Both the position numbers and the translations under genes were made by a program. A model generated the notes under the pieces. That model worked only from the letters and a program-made list of their open reading frames with translations, was not told the DNA's origin and did not search any database. From NCBI RefSeq assembly GCF_000720475.1, contig NZ_JOAP01000080.1:1-16632 (forward strand): a stretch of 16,632 nucleotides of DNA, written 5' to 3'. This DNA is from Streptomyces aureocirculatus. Lineage in GTDB: Bacteria; Actinomycetota; Actinomycetes; Streptomycetales; Streptomycetaceae. Below are positions 6,896 to 14,033 of this stretch, in pieces (the stretch's first letter is position 1; the number at the start of each line of letters is the position of its first letter).

Positions 6896-9280
6896 TCACT
6901 CGGACTTCGGCGGCTTCGCCGTGTCGAAGGCGTACAGCAGGTTCTCCGAGCCGGACACGAGCGCCACCCGCCCGGCGAACGCCACGCGCGGGCTCGTCGC
7001 CGTCGCGCCGACGCCGTCGACCTTGGGGTCGGTGGTCCACTGCCTGCGGCCGTCGCGCGGTGACAGCGCGGCGACCCGCCCGCCGCTCGACGCGAAGTAG
7101 AGCGCGCCAGGACCGGCGGTCGGACCCGATGTGCCCTCCACACCCGTGTGCCGGGCCCACTTGAGCCTGCCGGTGGCGGCGGCGACCGCGCTGACCCGGC
7201 CGCTCTGCTCGGTGAAGTACACCGTGCCGTCGATGAGCTGCGCCGTACCGCCGTACCGCTTGTCGAGGCGGGCCGACGTCACCTTGCCGTGCGCCGCGTC
7301 GAGGCGGAGCACCGCCTCGTACTCGACGCCGTCGAGCTTGCCCGCATACTGCCGCGCCAGGACGAGCCGCCCGCCCTGCACGCCAAGGGGAGCCACCGGA
7401 CCGTCCAGGGTGAAGGACCGGCCGGGCTCGCCCGAGCCGACGTCGACGCCGCGCACCGTGGCCCGCTGCGGTCCGCCGGTCGCGATCTGCGACTTCGGTA
7501 CGCACATCAGGTAGGCGCGGGCGCCCGCGCCGAGCGGCGCGCACTGGCTGCCCGCCGGGAACGGGTACGTCCACAGCGTCCGCCCCGAGCGGACGTCATG
7601 GGCCTGGATATGGGTGCCGCCTGCGTCGGCCGTCAGGACGGCCGAGCCGACCATGACCGCGTCGGGGGCGCCCTGGCCCGCGACGGCGGAGGACTGGGCG
7701 CTGAACGGCGCGGACCACAGCTCCTTGCCGCGTGCGGAGTCGAGGGCGACGACCTTGTCCTGGCCGCTGCCCTGGGCTGCGAAGCGGTAGGCGATGACGA
7801 CGGGGGCGGCCTTGGCGGACGCGGAGCCCTTCCCGGCTCCGGCTCCGGCTCCGACCTCGGCCGAGGCTCCGGCCCCGGGGGTCGCGTCGCCCGGGCCCGC
7901 GCCCGCTGCCGTCCCTGCGCCTGCGCCCGTGCCCGCTGCTGTGCCTGTGCCCGCGTCCGCGCCCGCTGCCGTGCCCGTGCCCGCGAGTCCGGCGATGTAC
8001 GTGTCCTGGACCGGGACGCCAGGACCGCCCACCTCCCACAGCCGTTTGCCGTCGGCGATCCGGACACGGGTGGCGACCATGCCGCCACCACCGCAGTACG
8101 CCGAGTCGCCGTACGGGAAGCAGCGCACCTCGTCGGGGATCTTCGCCCCGCCCGCCGGTACGTTCTGCTGCCACGGCCGGAACCCGTCCGGCAGGGCCCG
8201 GCTGCTCGCGGCCACCGTGCGCCCCCTGCTGTCGGGGTGCCCGTCCGTGTCCTCGCTGGAGGTCCGGCTCAGGACGGCGAGGCCCGCACCGATGACGGCG
8301 ACGGCGGCGACGGCGGCGAGCACGGGGCGCCAGCGGCGGCGGGCGGAGCGGGTGGGCTGGGTGTCGGACCGGGGGGTGGCCCGGAAAGCGGTGGGGGCCG
8401 GGGTGGCGCCGGTGTCCCGGCCGACCTGGGTCTCGGTGTCCCGGGTGCGGCTGCCACCCGCGACGACCTCGAGCTCGACGGGCAGGTCCCGCAGCAGCTC
8501 CAGGAGCTCGTCGACGGAGGGCCGCGCCGCCGGGTCCTTGGCGAGGCAGGGCTCGACGACCGCCCGGAGCGCGGGCGGCACGTCGCCGAGGGCGGGCGCC
8601 TCGTGCACGACCTGGTACGCGGTCATGTACGGGGAGTCCGCGTCGAAGGGCCCCTGCCCGGTCGACGCGTACACAAGGAGCGTCGCGAACGAGAAGACGT
8701 CCGAGGAAGGACCGACGCCGCGCGGGTTCTGCAACTGCTCCGGCGACATGAACGGTGGTGTGCCGATCACCCGCCCGGTCATCGTCAGCGTCTGCTGGTC
8801 GGCGGCGCGGGAGATGCCGAAGTCGATGACGCGCGGCCCCTCCGGGGACAGCACGACGTTGGACGGCTTCAGGTCACGGTGGACGACGTCGGCCCGGTGG
8901 ATGTCGCGCAGCGCCTCCGCGAGCCCGATGGCGAGCGAGCGCAGGTCGGCGCCGCCGATCGGCCCGCGCTGCGCGATGCGCTGCGCGAGCGTCGGCCCCT
9001 CTATGTACGCGGTGGCCATCCACGGGTGCGTCGCCTCGGGGTCGGCGTCGACGACGGCGGCCGTGAACGCGCCGCTGACCCGGCGCGCCGCGGCGACCTC
9101 CTGCCGGAAGCGGGTGCGGAACTCGTCGTCGTCCGTGAACTGCTGGTGGATCAGCTTGATCGCGACCGGCCGGCCCGACGCCGTACGGCCGAGGAAGACG
9201 GTGCCCATGCCGCCGGAGCCGAGGCGGGCCTCGACCGGATAACCACCGATCTCCTCAGGATCACCTGAGCGGAGCGACAT
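6896..9280 (-). CDS. Membrane-anchored Ser/Thr protein kinase with extracytoplasmic PQQ-like beta-propeller (AfsK-type)
   Basis: The 794-residue product has an N-terminal Hanks-type kinase domain (about 14-265). It shows the glycine loop GSGGMGTVF (21-29), ATP lysine K42 (VAIKL), E61 in helix C, the catalytic loop HRDLKPSN (134-141, base D136), DFG (153-155) and the SPEQ equivalent of APE (179-182). A Thr-rich juxtamembrane linker (about 275-310) follows, then one membrane helix (about 320-337) and an outer region to 794. That region has repeated blade-like stretches (LWEVG, VVALDSARGKELW, LWTYPF, LYFASSGGRVAALSPRDGRRQW) typical of PQQ/quinoprotein-like propellers. AfsK of Streptomyces has the same order and nearly the same length. 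The start has GGGGAGG 6 nt upstream. The inferred role is sensing an extracellular or envelope signal; the ligand is unknown. Confidence 0.95.
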   Translation of the reverse strand: MSLRSGDPEEIGGYPVEARLGSGGMGTVFLGRTASGRPVAIKLIHQQFTDDDEFRTRFRQEVAAARRVSGAFTAAVVDADPEATHPWMATAYIEGPTLAQRIAQRGPIGGADLRSLAIGLAEALRDIHRADVVHRDLKPSNVVLSPEGPRVIDFGISRAADQQTLTMTGRVIGTPPFMSPEQLQNPRGVGPSSDVFSFATLLVYASTGQGPFDADSPYMTAYQVVHEAPALGDVPPALRAVVEPCLAKDPAARPSVDELLELLRDLPVELEVVAGGSRTRDTETQVGRDTGATPAPTAFRATPRSDTQPTRSARRRWRPVLAAVAAVAVIGAGLAVLSRTSSEDTDGHPDSRGRTVAASSRALPDGFRPWQQNVPAGGAKIPDEVRCFPYGDSAYCGGGGMVATRVRIADGKRLWEVGGPGVPVQDTYIAGLAGTGTAAGADAGTGTAAGTGAGAGTAAGAGPGDATPGAGASAEVGAGAGAGKGSASAKAAPVVIAYRFAAQGSGQDKVVALDSARGKELWSAPFSAQSSAVAGQGAPDAVMVGSAVLTADAGGTHIQAHDVRSGRTLWTYPFPAGSQCAPLGAGARAYLMCVPKSQIATGGPQRATVRGVDVGSGEPGRSFTLDGPVAPLGVQGGRLVLARQYAGKLDGVEYEAVLRLDAAHGKVTSARLDKRYGGTAQLIDGTVYFTEQSGRVSAVAAATGRLKWARHTGVEGTSGPTAGPGALYFASSGGRVAALSPRDGRRQWTTDPKVDGVGATATSPRVAFAGRVALVSGSENLLYAFDTAKPPKSE
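7811..7984 (-). repeat. Gly/Ala/Thr-rich repeat insertion in the kinase sensor domain
   Basis: This stretch encodes kinase residues about 433-490, almost only G, A and T with recurring AGTGTAAG units, then GAGAGAGK. The DNA is a degenerate six-base periodic repeat of the GCCCGT/GCCGGC type. It interrupts the propeller between two blade-like strands and is probably a flexible loop that varies between strains. The flanking propeller sequence continues in frame. Confidence 0.8.
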
Positions 9281-9337
9281 TCTCGACCTCCCCGTCCCGG
9301 TCGTCCCCATGCTGACTGACAAACTGCTGGTCCGCAC

Positions 9338-9368
9338 AAACTAGCGGCCGGGTACGGACGCAGGGCAA
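9338..9368 (-). promoter_or_regulatory. Candidate promoter of the kinase gene
   Basis: On the minus strand TTGCCC (9368-9363) and TAGTTT (9343-9338) are 19 bp apart. A start near 9331 would leave a leader of about 50 nt carrying the strong GGGGAGG site. The spacing is long, so confidence is modest. Confidence 0.4.
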
Positions 9369-9492
9369 GGCGGGGGACGAATACGGCGCGGCGGCATTCG
9401 CGCACGACCGCGCGCGCTCTCCCGGGACACACGACACCCGACGCCGCGTCCCCTCTCCCCACCGCGTACACGGCCTGCGGCGCGGGCGGGGC

Positions 9493-9498
9493 GATAAT
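9493..9498 (+). promoter_or_regulatory. Candidate -10 element for leaderless membrane-protein gene
   Basis: GATAAT, one base from the consensus TATAAT, is followed by 7 nt and the GTG at 9506. There is no ribosome binding site. No clear -35 was found. Confidence 0.5.
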
Positions 9499-9505
9499 CG
9501 ACGAC

Positions 9506-10324
9506 GTGAGCGAAGAATCCCCCACCGCTGAGCCCCGGAAGCCCCGGAAGCACCGGAACGCCGCGAACGCCGTGAAGGCGGCGAACGCCGCGCACGGCGC
9601 TAGCACCGCGGAGGCGGCGCGCACCGCGGAGGCGGCGCGCACCGCGGAGGCGGCGCGCACCGCGGAGGCGGCGCGCACTGCGAAAGTGGCGAAGGGCGTG
9701 GACGCCGTGGATGCCGCGAAGGGTGCGCGCGGCGCCAGTACCGCCGAGGCGGCGCGCACGGCCGGGGCGGCGAGCACCGCGGACGCCGCGCGCACCGCGG
9801 AGGGCGCGAGCACCGCGGAGGTTGCGCGTGCCGTCGAGGCGGCAGTCGTGGGCGGCACCCCGCCTGGCCCGCAGCCCGAGTCCATCCGGTTCTTCGGGAC
9901 GACCTGGGTCGACCACACGGACCGCTACGGCCTGCGGCGCGTCGGCGTCGCGGCCGGTTCGCTCGCCGCGGCGGCCGCGGGCTGCCTCGTGCTGCGGTTC
10001 GCGTACCAGGGCCTGGAGATCGCGGACGTGGGGGCGTTCGTGAACCTGCTCGTCGTGATCATGTTCGCGATCTGCAGCGCGATCGCGTTCCGGCGCACGT
10101 GGGAGGGGTTCGGCAAGCGCCACGACCCGCAGTCGGTGGCCCAGATGCGCAGCCTGATGATGATCGGCTTCATCGGCTCCCTGCTCGCGTACTTCTTCCG
10201 CTCCCTGAAGGAGGCCCCCGGCGAGAAGCTGCACCGGGAGGAGTACGAGAAGGCGCGCGTGCAGTACGAGAAGCGGACCGCTCGCCGCGCGGGCCACCCG
10301 TCGAAGCGCAAGCGCCGCAAGTAG
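9506..10324 (+). CDS. Integral membrane protein with a long Ala-rich hexapeptide-repeat N-terminus
   Basis: The 272-residue product begins with a basic stretch (10-18). Residues about 32-113 form a repeat region of the type TAEAAR, with four exact copies and many variants. The C-terminal half has three predicted membrane helices (about 144-168, 175-197, 215-233), and the tail (238-272) is charged and ends in KRKRRK. No enzyme motif is visible. Similar small Streptomyces membrane proteins exist as conserved hypotheticals, but I do not recognise a function. The repeat is probably helical and would lie on the cytoplasmic side if the basic residues follow the positive-inside rule. It diverges from the kinase gene across 225 bp. 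GTG 9506 is supported by the -10 signal rather than by a ribosome binding site. Confidence 0.8.
   Translation: MSEESPTAEPRKPRKHRNAANAVKAANAAHGASTAEAARTAEAARTAEAARTAEAARTAKVAKGVDAVDAAKGARGASTAEAARTAGAASTADAARTAEGASTAEVARAVEAAVVGGTPPGPQPESIRFFGTTWVDHTDRYGLRRVGVAAGSLAAAAAGCLVLRFAYQGLEIADVGAFVNLLVVIMFAICSAIAFRRTWEGFGKRHDPQSVAQMRSLMMIGFIGSLLAYFFRSLKEAPGEKLHREEYEKARVQYEKRTARRAGHPSKRKRRK
9605..9694 (+). repeat. 18-bp tandem repeat inside the membrane-protein gene
   Basis: The unit ACCGCGGAGGCGGCGCGC is repeated exactly four times (9605-9676), with a degenerate fifth copy to 9694 and further diverged copies to about 9845. The period keeps the frame, so each copy adds one TAEAAR. It looks like recent in-frame expansion. 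Confidence 0.92.
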
Positions 10325-10477
10325 CCGCCGCGCGGCCCCGGCCCACGAGTACCGGCCCCGCCACCCCTCCTGGCCGTCCCCTCTCCCCACACCCTCTCCC
10401 CGTACGCAACATCCCGCACCGCCACGCACCCGTCCGCGTCGGCGGTGCCTCGGCATGCCCGAAAAACGTGCCGGGCC

Positions 10478-10508
10478 TTGACGCGGGGCGCGGCCCGGCG
10501 CGCATAAT
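10478..10508 (+). promoter_or_regulatory. Promoter of the ABC exporter operon, leaderless start predicted
   Basis: TTGACG (10478-10483) and CATAAT (10503-10508) are 19 bp apart, both close to the housekeeping sigma-factor consensus. The ATG at 10515 is 6 nt after the -10 box, and no ribosome binding site is present. A leaderless mRNA beginning at the ATG is predicted. Confidence 0.65.
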
Positions 10509-10514
10509 CATCAC

Positions 10515-11327
10515 ATGATGAATATCTCGGCATCCGACCCAGACCCGGCCTCGGCCGGCGCATCCGTCACCGCCCAGGGCGCCGCCCCGGCCGCGATCAG
10601 GGCCGAATCCCTCAAGGCCGTACGCGGCCGCCGCACCGTCCTGCGCAACCTCCGCTTCACCGTGCCGCGAGGCCAGATCACCGGCCTGCTCGGCCCGTCC
10701 GGCTGCGGAAAGTCCACGCTGATGCGGGCGATCGTCGGCACCCAGGCACAGGTCACCGGCACCCTGGACGTCCTCGACCACCCGGCGGGCACCCCGGAGC
10801 TCCGCTCCCGCATCGGGTACGTCACCCAGGACCCGTCCGTCTACGACGACCTCACGGTCCGGCAGAACCTGGAGTACTTCGCCGCCGTCCTGGCCCCGGG
10901 CCGCGGCCCCGCGGCCACCCGCCGCCACGAGAACGTCACCCGCGCCATCGCCGACGTGGACCTCACCACGCACGCCGACGCACTCGCGGGCAACCTCTCC
11001 GGCGGCCAGCGCAACCGCGTCTCCCTCGCGGTCGCCCTCCTCGGCGCCCCCGAACTCCTCGTCCTCGACGAACCCACCGTCGGCCTGGACCCGGTGCTCC
11101 GCCGGGACCTGTGGGACCTCTTCCACGCCATCGCGGCCGACCGCGGCACCACGATCCTCGTGTCCTCGCACGTCATGGACGAGGCGGAGCGCTGCCACCG
11201 GCTGCTCCTGATGCGCGCGGGCGAGATCCTCGCCGACGGCACCCCCGACGCCCTGCGCACCCGCACCGGCGCGGAGACCGTCGAGGCCGCCTTCCTCCGC
11301 CTGGTGGACGAGGCCAACGCGAGCTAG
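10515..11327 (+). CDS. ABC transporter ATP-binding protein (DrrA-like)
   Basis: This 270-residue nucleotide-binding subunit powers the permease encoded just downstream. All key motifs are present: Walker A GPSGCGKST (60-68), Q-loop Q105 (YVTQDP), signature LSGGQ (161-165), Walker B LLVLDEP (181-187, with E186) and switch histidine H219 (VSSHVMDEAE). The overall form matches DrrA/CcmA-type exporters that work with ABC-2 permeases and often export drugs, lipids or cell-wall components. The first ~27 residues are a Ser/Ala/Pro-rich tail not seen in the core fold. Two ATGs (10515, 10518) start the frame, and the first coincides with the predicted transcription start. The gene ends 69 bp before the permease gene, so the two are probably one operon. 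The substrate is unknown. Confidence 0.95.
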   Translation: MMNISASDPDPASAGASVTAQGAAPAAIRAESLKAVRGRRTVLRNLRFTVPRGQITGLLGPSGCGKSTLMRAIVGTQAQVTGTLDVLDHPAGTPELRSRIGYVTQDPSVYDDLTVRQNLEYFAAVLAPGRGPAATRRHENVTRAIADVDLTTHADALAGNLSGGQRNRVSLAVALLGAPELLVLDEPTVGLDPVLRRDLWDLFHAIAADRGTTILVSSHVMDEAERCHRLLLMRAGEILADGTPDALRTRTGAETVEAAFLRLVDEANAS

Positions 11328-11396
11328 CGCCCACCGGGCTGTCCACGCCCAGCCCGCACCTCACCCCAGCCCACCCCACCTCTACGGAGAACCGAC

Positions 11397-12134
11397 ATGA
11401 ACCTGCACCGCACCCTCGCCACCGCGGCCCGGGTCCTGCGCCAACTCCGCCACGACCCCCGCTCCATCGCCCTGATGATCCTGGTCCCGTGCGTGATGCT
11501 GCTGCTCCTGCGCTACGTCTTCGACGGCAGCCCGCGCACCTTCGACTCCATCGGCGCCTCGCTCCTCGGCATCTTCCCGCTGATCACCATGTTCCTCGTG
11601 ACCTCCATCGCCACCCTGCGCGAACGCACGTCCGGCACCCTGGAACGCCTCCTCGCGATGCCCCTGGGCAAGGGCGACCTCATCGCGGGTTACGCACTCG
11701 CCTTCGGTGCCCTGGCCGTCGTCCAGTCGGCGCTCGCCACCGGCCTGTCGCTGTGGTTCCTCGGCCTGGACGTCACGGGCTCGGCCTGGCTCCTGCTCCT
11801 GGTCGCACTCCTGGACGCCCTGCTCGGCACGGCACTGGGCCTGTTCGTCTCCGCCTTCGCGTCGTCCGAGTTCCAGGCGGTCCAGTTCATGCCGGCGGTG
11901 ATCTTCCCGCAGCTCGTCCTCTGCGGCCTGTTCACCCCGCGTGACCAGATGCAGCCCGCCCTGGAAGCGATCTCGAACGTGCTGCCCATGTCGTACGCCG
12001 TCGACGGCATGACCGAAGTCCTGCGCCGGCCCGACCTCACCGGCGACTTCGTCCGCGACGCCGTGATCGTGGCGGGCTGCGCCCTCCTGGTCCTGGCCCT
12101 GGGCGCCGCCACCCTCCGCCGCCGCACGGCCTGA
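11397..12134 (+). CDS. ABC-2 type transporter permease
   Basis: This 245-residue membrane protein has six predicted helices (about 23-41, 52-73, 94-121, 129-152, 161-180, 221-240) and the usual ABC-2 layout. A cytoplasmic segment RERTSGTLERLLAMP (76-89) would contact the ATPase; it is the typical conserved patch of DrrB-like permeases. The helix 5 end contains PQLVLCGLF, and LPMSYAVDGM (196-205) before the last helix is another family feature. GGAGA lies 6 nt before the ATG, so this start is well supported, unlike the leaderless first gene of the operon. It forms an exporter with the preceding ATPase. The substrate cannot be predicted; no resistance or biosynthetic gene lies nearby. Confidence 0.94.
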   Translation: MNLHRTLATAARVLRQLRHDPRSIALMILVPCVMLLLLRYVFDGSPRTFDSIGASLLGIFPLITMFLVTSIATLRERTSGTLERLLAMPLGKGDLIAGYALAFGALAVVQSALATGLSLWFLGLDVTGSAWLLLLVALLDALLGTALGLFVSAFASSEFQAVQFMPAVIFPQLVLCGLFTPRDQMQPALEAISNVLPMSYAVDGMTEVLRRPDLTGDFVRDAVIVAGCALLVLALGAATLRRRTA

Positions 12135-12143
12135 CCCGCCGCT

Positions 12144-12179
12144 GAGGCCCGACCCGGCGCCGAGGCCCGACCCGGCGCC
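12144..12179. repeat. Perfect 18-bp tandem duplication after the permease gene
   Basis: GAGGCCCGACCCGGCGCC occurs at 12144-12161 and again at 12162-12179, in the 128-bp spacer before proC. It has no obvious function. Confidence 0.85.
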
Positions 12180-12262
12180 GTCCGCCCTCCGGACACCCCG
12201 CCGACCCGCGTCCGCCCGATGCGAGGATGGCCCCGACCGACGCACCCACGGGAGGCCCGTCC

Positions 12263-13147
12263 ATGAGCACGCCGAGCACGCCGAGCGATCCGCAGACACC
12301 GGGCGGTCCGCAGACGCCGGGCAAGCCGAGCCGACCGAGCCAGAAGGTCGCCGTCCTCGGTACCGGAAAGATCGGCGAAGCCCTGCTCAGCGGCATGATC
12401 CGCAGCGGCTGGGCACCCGCGGACCTGTTCGTGACCGCCCGCCGCCAGGAACGCGCCGACGAACTCCACACCCGCTACGGCGTGGAAGCCCTCAGCAACG
12501 CCGACGCGGCCAAGCGCGCGGACACCCTCATCCTCGCGTGCAAGCCGCAGGACATGGCCGCCCTCCTCGCCGAACTCGCCCCGCACGTCACCACCGGCAC
12601 CCTCCTCGTCAGCGCCGCCGCGGGCATCACCACCTCCTTCATCGAGGAGCGCCTGCACGAGGACACCCCGGTCATCCGCGTCATGCCGAACACCCCCGTA
12701 CTCGTCGACGAAGGCATGTCCGTCATCTCCGCGGGCAGCCACGCGAGCCCCGCCGACCTGACCCACGCGGAGGCCATCTTCGGCGCCGTCGGCAAGACCC
12801 TGCGGGTCCCCGAGACCCAGCAGGACGCCTGCACGGCCCTGTCCGGCTCCGGCCCCGCGTACTTCTACTTCCTCGTCGAGGCCATGACCGACGCCGGCAT
12901 CCTCCTCGGCCTCCCGCGCGACAAGGCCCACGACCTCATCGTCCAAGCCGCCATCGGCGCCGCGGTGATGCTCCGCGACAGCGGCGAACACCCCGTCAAG
13001 CTCCGCGAGAACGTCACGTCCCCCGCGGGCACCACGATCAACGCGATCCGCGAACTCGAGAACCACGGAGTCCGAGCGGCCCTGATCGCAGCCCTGGAAG
13101 CAGCCAGGGACCGCAGCCGAGAACTGGCCTCCGGCAACAACGCCTGA
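12263..13147 (+). CDS. proC: Pyrroline-5-carboxylate reductase (ProC)
   Basis: ProC reduces 1-pyrroline-5-carboxylate to L-proline with NADPH or NADH, the last step of proline synthesis, in the cytosol. The protein has 294 residues, of which the first ~27 are a Pro/Thr/Ser-rich extension beyond the usual family start. Motifs are the Rossmann loop GTGKIG (33-38), ACKPQ (92-96), the conserved MPNTP (141-145) and the substrate-site block LSGSGPAYFYFLVEAM (193-208). VTSPAGTT (251-258) lies in the dimerisation domain. The ATG at 12263 has GGGAGG 7 nt upstream, which is why it was preferred to an in-frame ATG at 12227. It follows the exporter genes but is separated by 128 bp, so it is probably independently transcribed. 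Confidence 0.97.
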   Translation: MSTPSTPSDPQTPGGPQTPGKPSRPSQKVAVLGTGKIGEALLSGMIRSGWAPADLFVTARRQERADELHTRYGVEALSNADAAKRADTLILACKPQDMAALLAELAPHVTTGTLLVSAAAGITTSFIEERLHEDTPVIRVMPNTPVLVDEGMSVISAGSHASPADLTHAEAIFGAVGKTLRVPETQQDACTALSGSGPAYFYFLVEAMTDAGILLGLPRDKAHDLIVQAAIGAAVMLRDSGEHPVKLRENVTSPAGTTINAIRELENHGVRAALIAALEAARDRSRELASGNNA

Positions 13148-13218
13148 GCCCGCCCCGCCGCGACGATCACCCCACCTACCCGCCCTTTCACCCGTCCCGG
13201 GCCCGAGCACACATTCCC

Positions 13219-13286
13219 AGCCCGTCCGGCGTTTGAGGACGAGGCGCGAAGCGCCGATAGCGGGGGTCCAGGGGGCGGCAGCCCCA
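13219..13286. repeat. Streptomyces-type dispersed intergenic repeat with two hairpins between convergent genes
   Basis: The stretch beginning CCCGTCCGGCGTTTGAGGAC and ending GGGGGCGGCAGCCCC matches a GC-rich intergenic repeat that I recall from many Streptomyces chromosomes. It holds hairpins GGCGC/GCGCC (13243-13247 with 13251-13255) and GGGGC/GCCCC (13272-13276 with 13281-13285). It sits between the convergent proC and cysteine hydrolase genes, where it may act as a bidirectional terminator. Confidence 0.7.
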
Positions 13287-13328
13287 TGATTACGGTGAAG
13301 GGGCGGGCCTGGGGCGCCCCGCGAAGGC

Positions 13329-13940
13329 CTACCGGGCAGCCCCCACCACCTCCCCGGTGAGCACCACCCGGGCAAACCCACCCCCGTGCAGGGAAACAGC
13401 CGTCCCCCGCGCGACATCCTCCGCGCTGAGCCGCCACCCGAAAGGCCCCACAAGATCAAAGGTGTACGTCGCGTCATAAGCGAACACCACCTCGTACCCG
13501 AGATTCCCACCCATCCGCGCAGTGGTCTCCGCACACATGTTGGTCTGAATCCCGGCCACCACGATCTGCGAGACCCCCGCAGCCTTCAGCCACGCGTCCA
13601 GATCAGGCGTCCCATAGAAGGCAGAGTTCACGCTCTTGGTGACAAGCAGCTCGACACCGTCACCACCCCCCTTCCCACGCCGCTCCTCGACGTACTCCTT
13701 GAAGTCGTTGCCCTCCTGCCCCGGCCGCAGCGGCGACTCGGGCTTGGGCGAGTCGTGCCGCACGAAGACGACCGGCCGCCCCGTCGCCTGCCAGGTGTCG
13801 ATCAGCGAGGCGATGTTGTCGTCGGCCCCGGGATTGTTCCGCGGCCCCCAGTGGCCCTCCTCCTCGAATCCCTTCTGTACGTCGACGACGACCAGCGCCG
13901 CGTTCTCCGCGATGTTCAGTGCCTTGTTGTCCATGCCCAC
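13329..13940 (-). CDS. Isochorismatase-family cysteine hydrolase
   Basis: The 203-residue protein has the isochorismatase-like alpha/beta fold of nicotinamidases, biuret hydrolases and related amidases. The catalytic triad is visible: D20 in VVVDVQKGF, K102 in TKSVNSAFYGT and C136 in GIQTNMCAETTARMG. A nucleophilic cysteine means it is a hydrolase acting on amide-like bonds rather than a true isochorismatase. It is cytosolic, with no signal peptide. The start is GTG 13940 or ATG 13934; the ribosome binding site is poor for both, so the first is given only because it opens the frame. It is divergent from a GlxA-type regulator gene 68 bp away, a common pairing in which the regulator controls the enzyme. 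The substrate cannot be told. Confidence 0.9.
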   Translation of the reverse strand: MGMDNKALNIAENAALVVVDVQKGFEEEGHWGPRNNPGADDNIASLIDTWQATGRPVVFVRHDSPKPESPLRPGQEGNDFKEYVEERRGKGGGDGVELLVTKSVNSAFYGTPDLDAWLKAAGVSQIVVAGIQTNMCAETTARMGGNLGYEVVFAYDATYTFDLVGPFGWRLSAEDVARGTAVSLHGGGFARVVLTGEVVGAAR

Positions 13941-13983
13941 GATGCTGCCGCCTGGAATCCCCTCCCCCCAGAGCTACAAAAGC

Positions 13984-14033
13984 CACCGTTCGATGGTTTA
14001 CTGCCACCGTGCCCGCGCCTGACACCGTTCGAT
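13984..14033 (+). promoter_or_regulatory. 11-bp direct repeat around the start of the GlxA-like regulator gene
   Basis: CACCGTTCGAT occurs at 13984-13994 and 14023-14033, 39 bp apart. The first copy overlaps the spacer of the predicted regulator promoter and faces the cysteine hydrolase gene; the second lies inside the regulator coding region. AraC-type proteins often bind direct repeats, so these may be operator sites for autoregulation. Confidence 0.35.
13997..14002 (+). promoter_or_regulatory. Candidate -10 element for leaderless regulator gene
   Basis: TTTACT is followed by 6 nt and the GTG at 14009, with no ribosome binding site in between. The -10 match is weaker than in the other leaderless candidates here. 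Confidence 0.35.

Noticed and set aside
7148..9268. 706-residue open frame on the plus strand
   Set aside because: It is antisense to the kinase gene, whose motifs are complete; the plus frame is Arg/Gly-rich with no domain.
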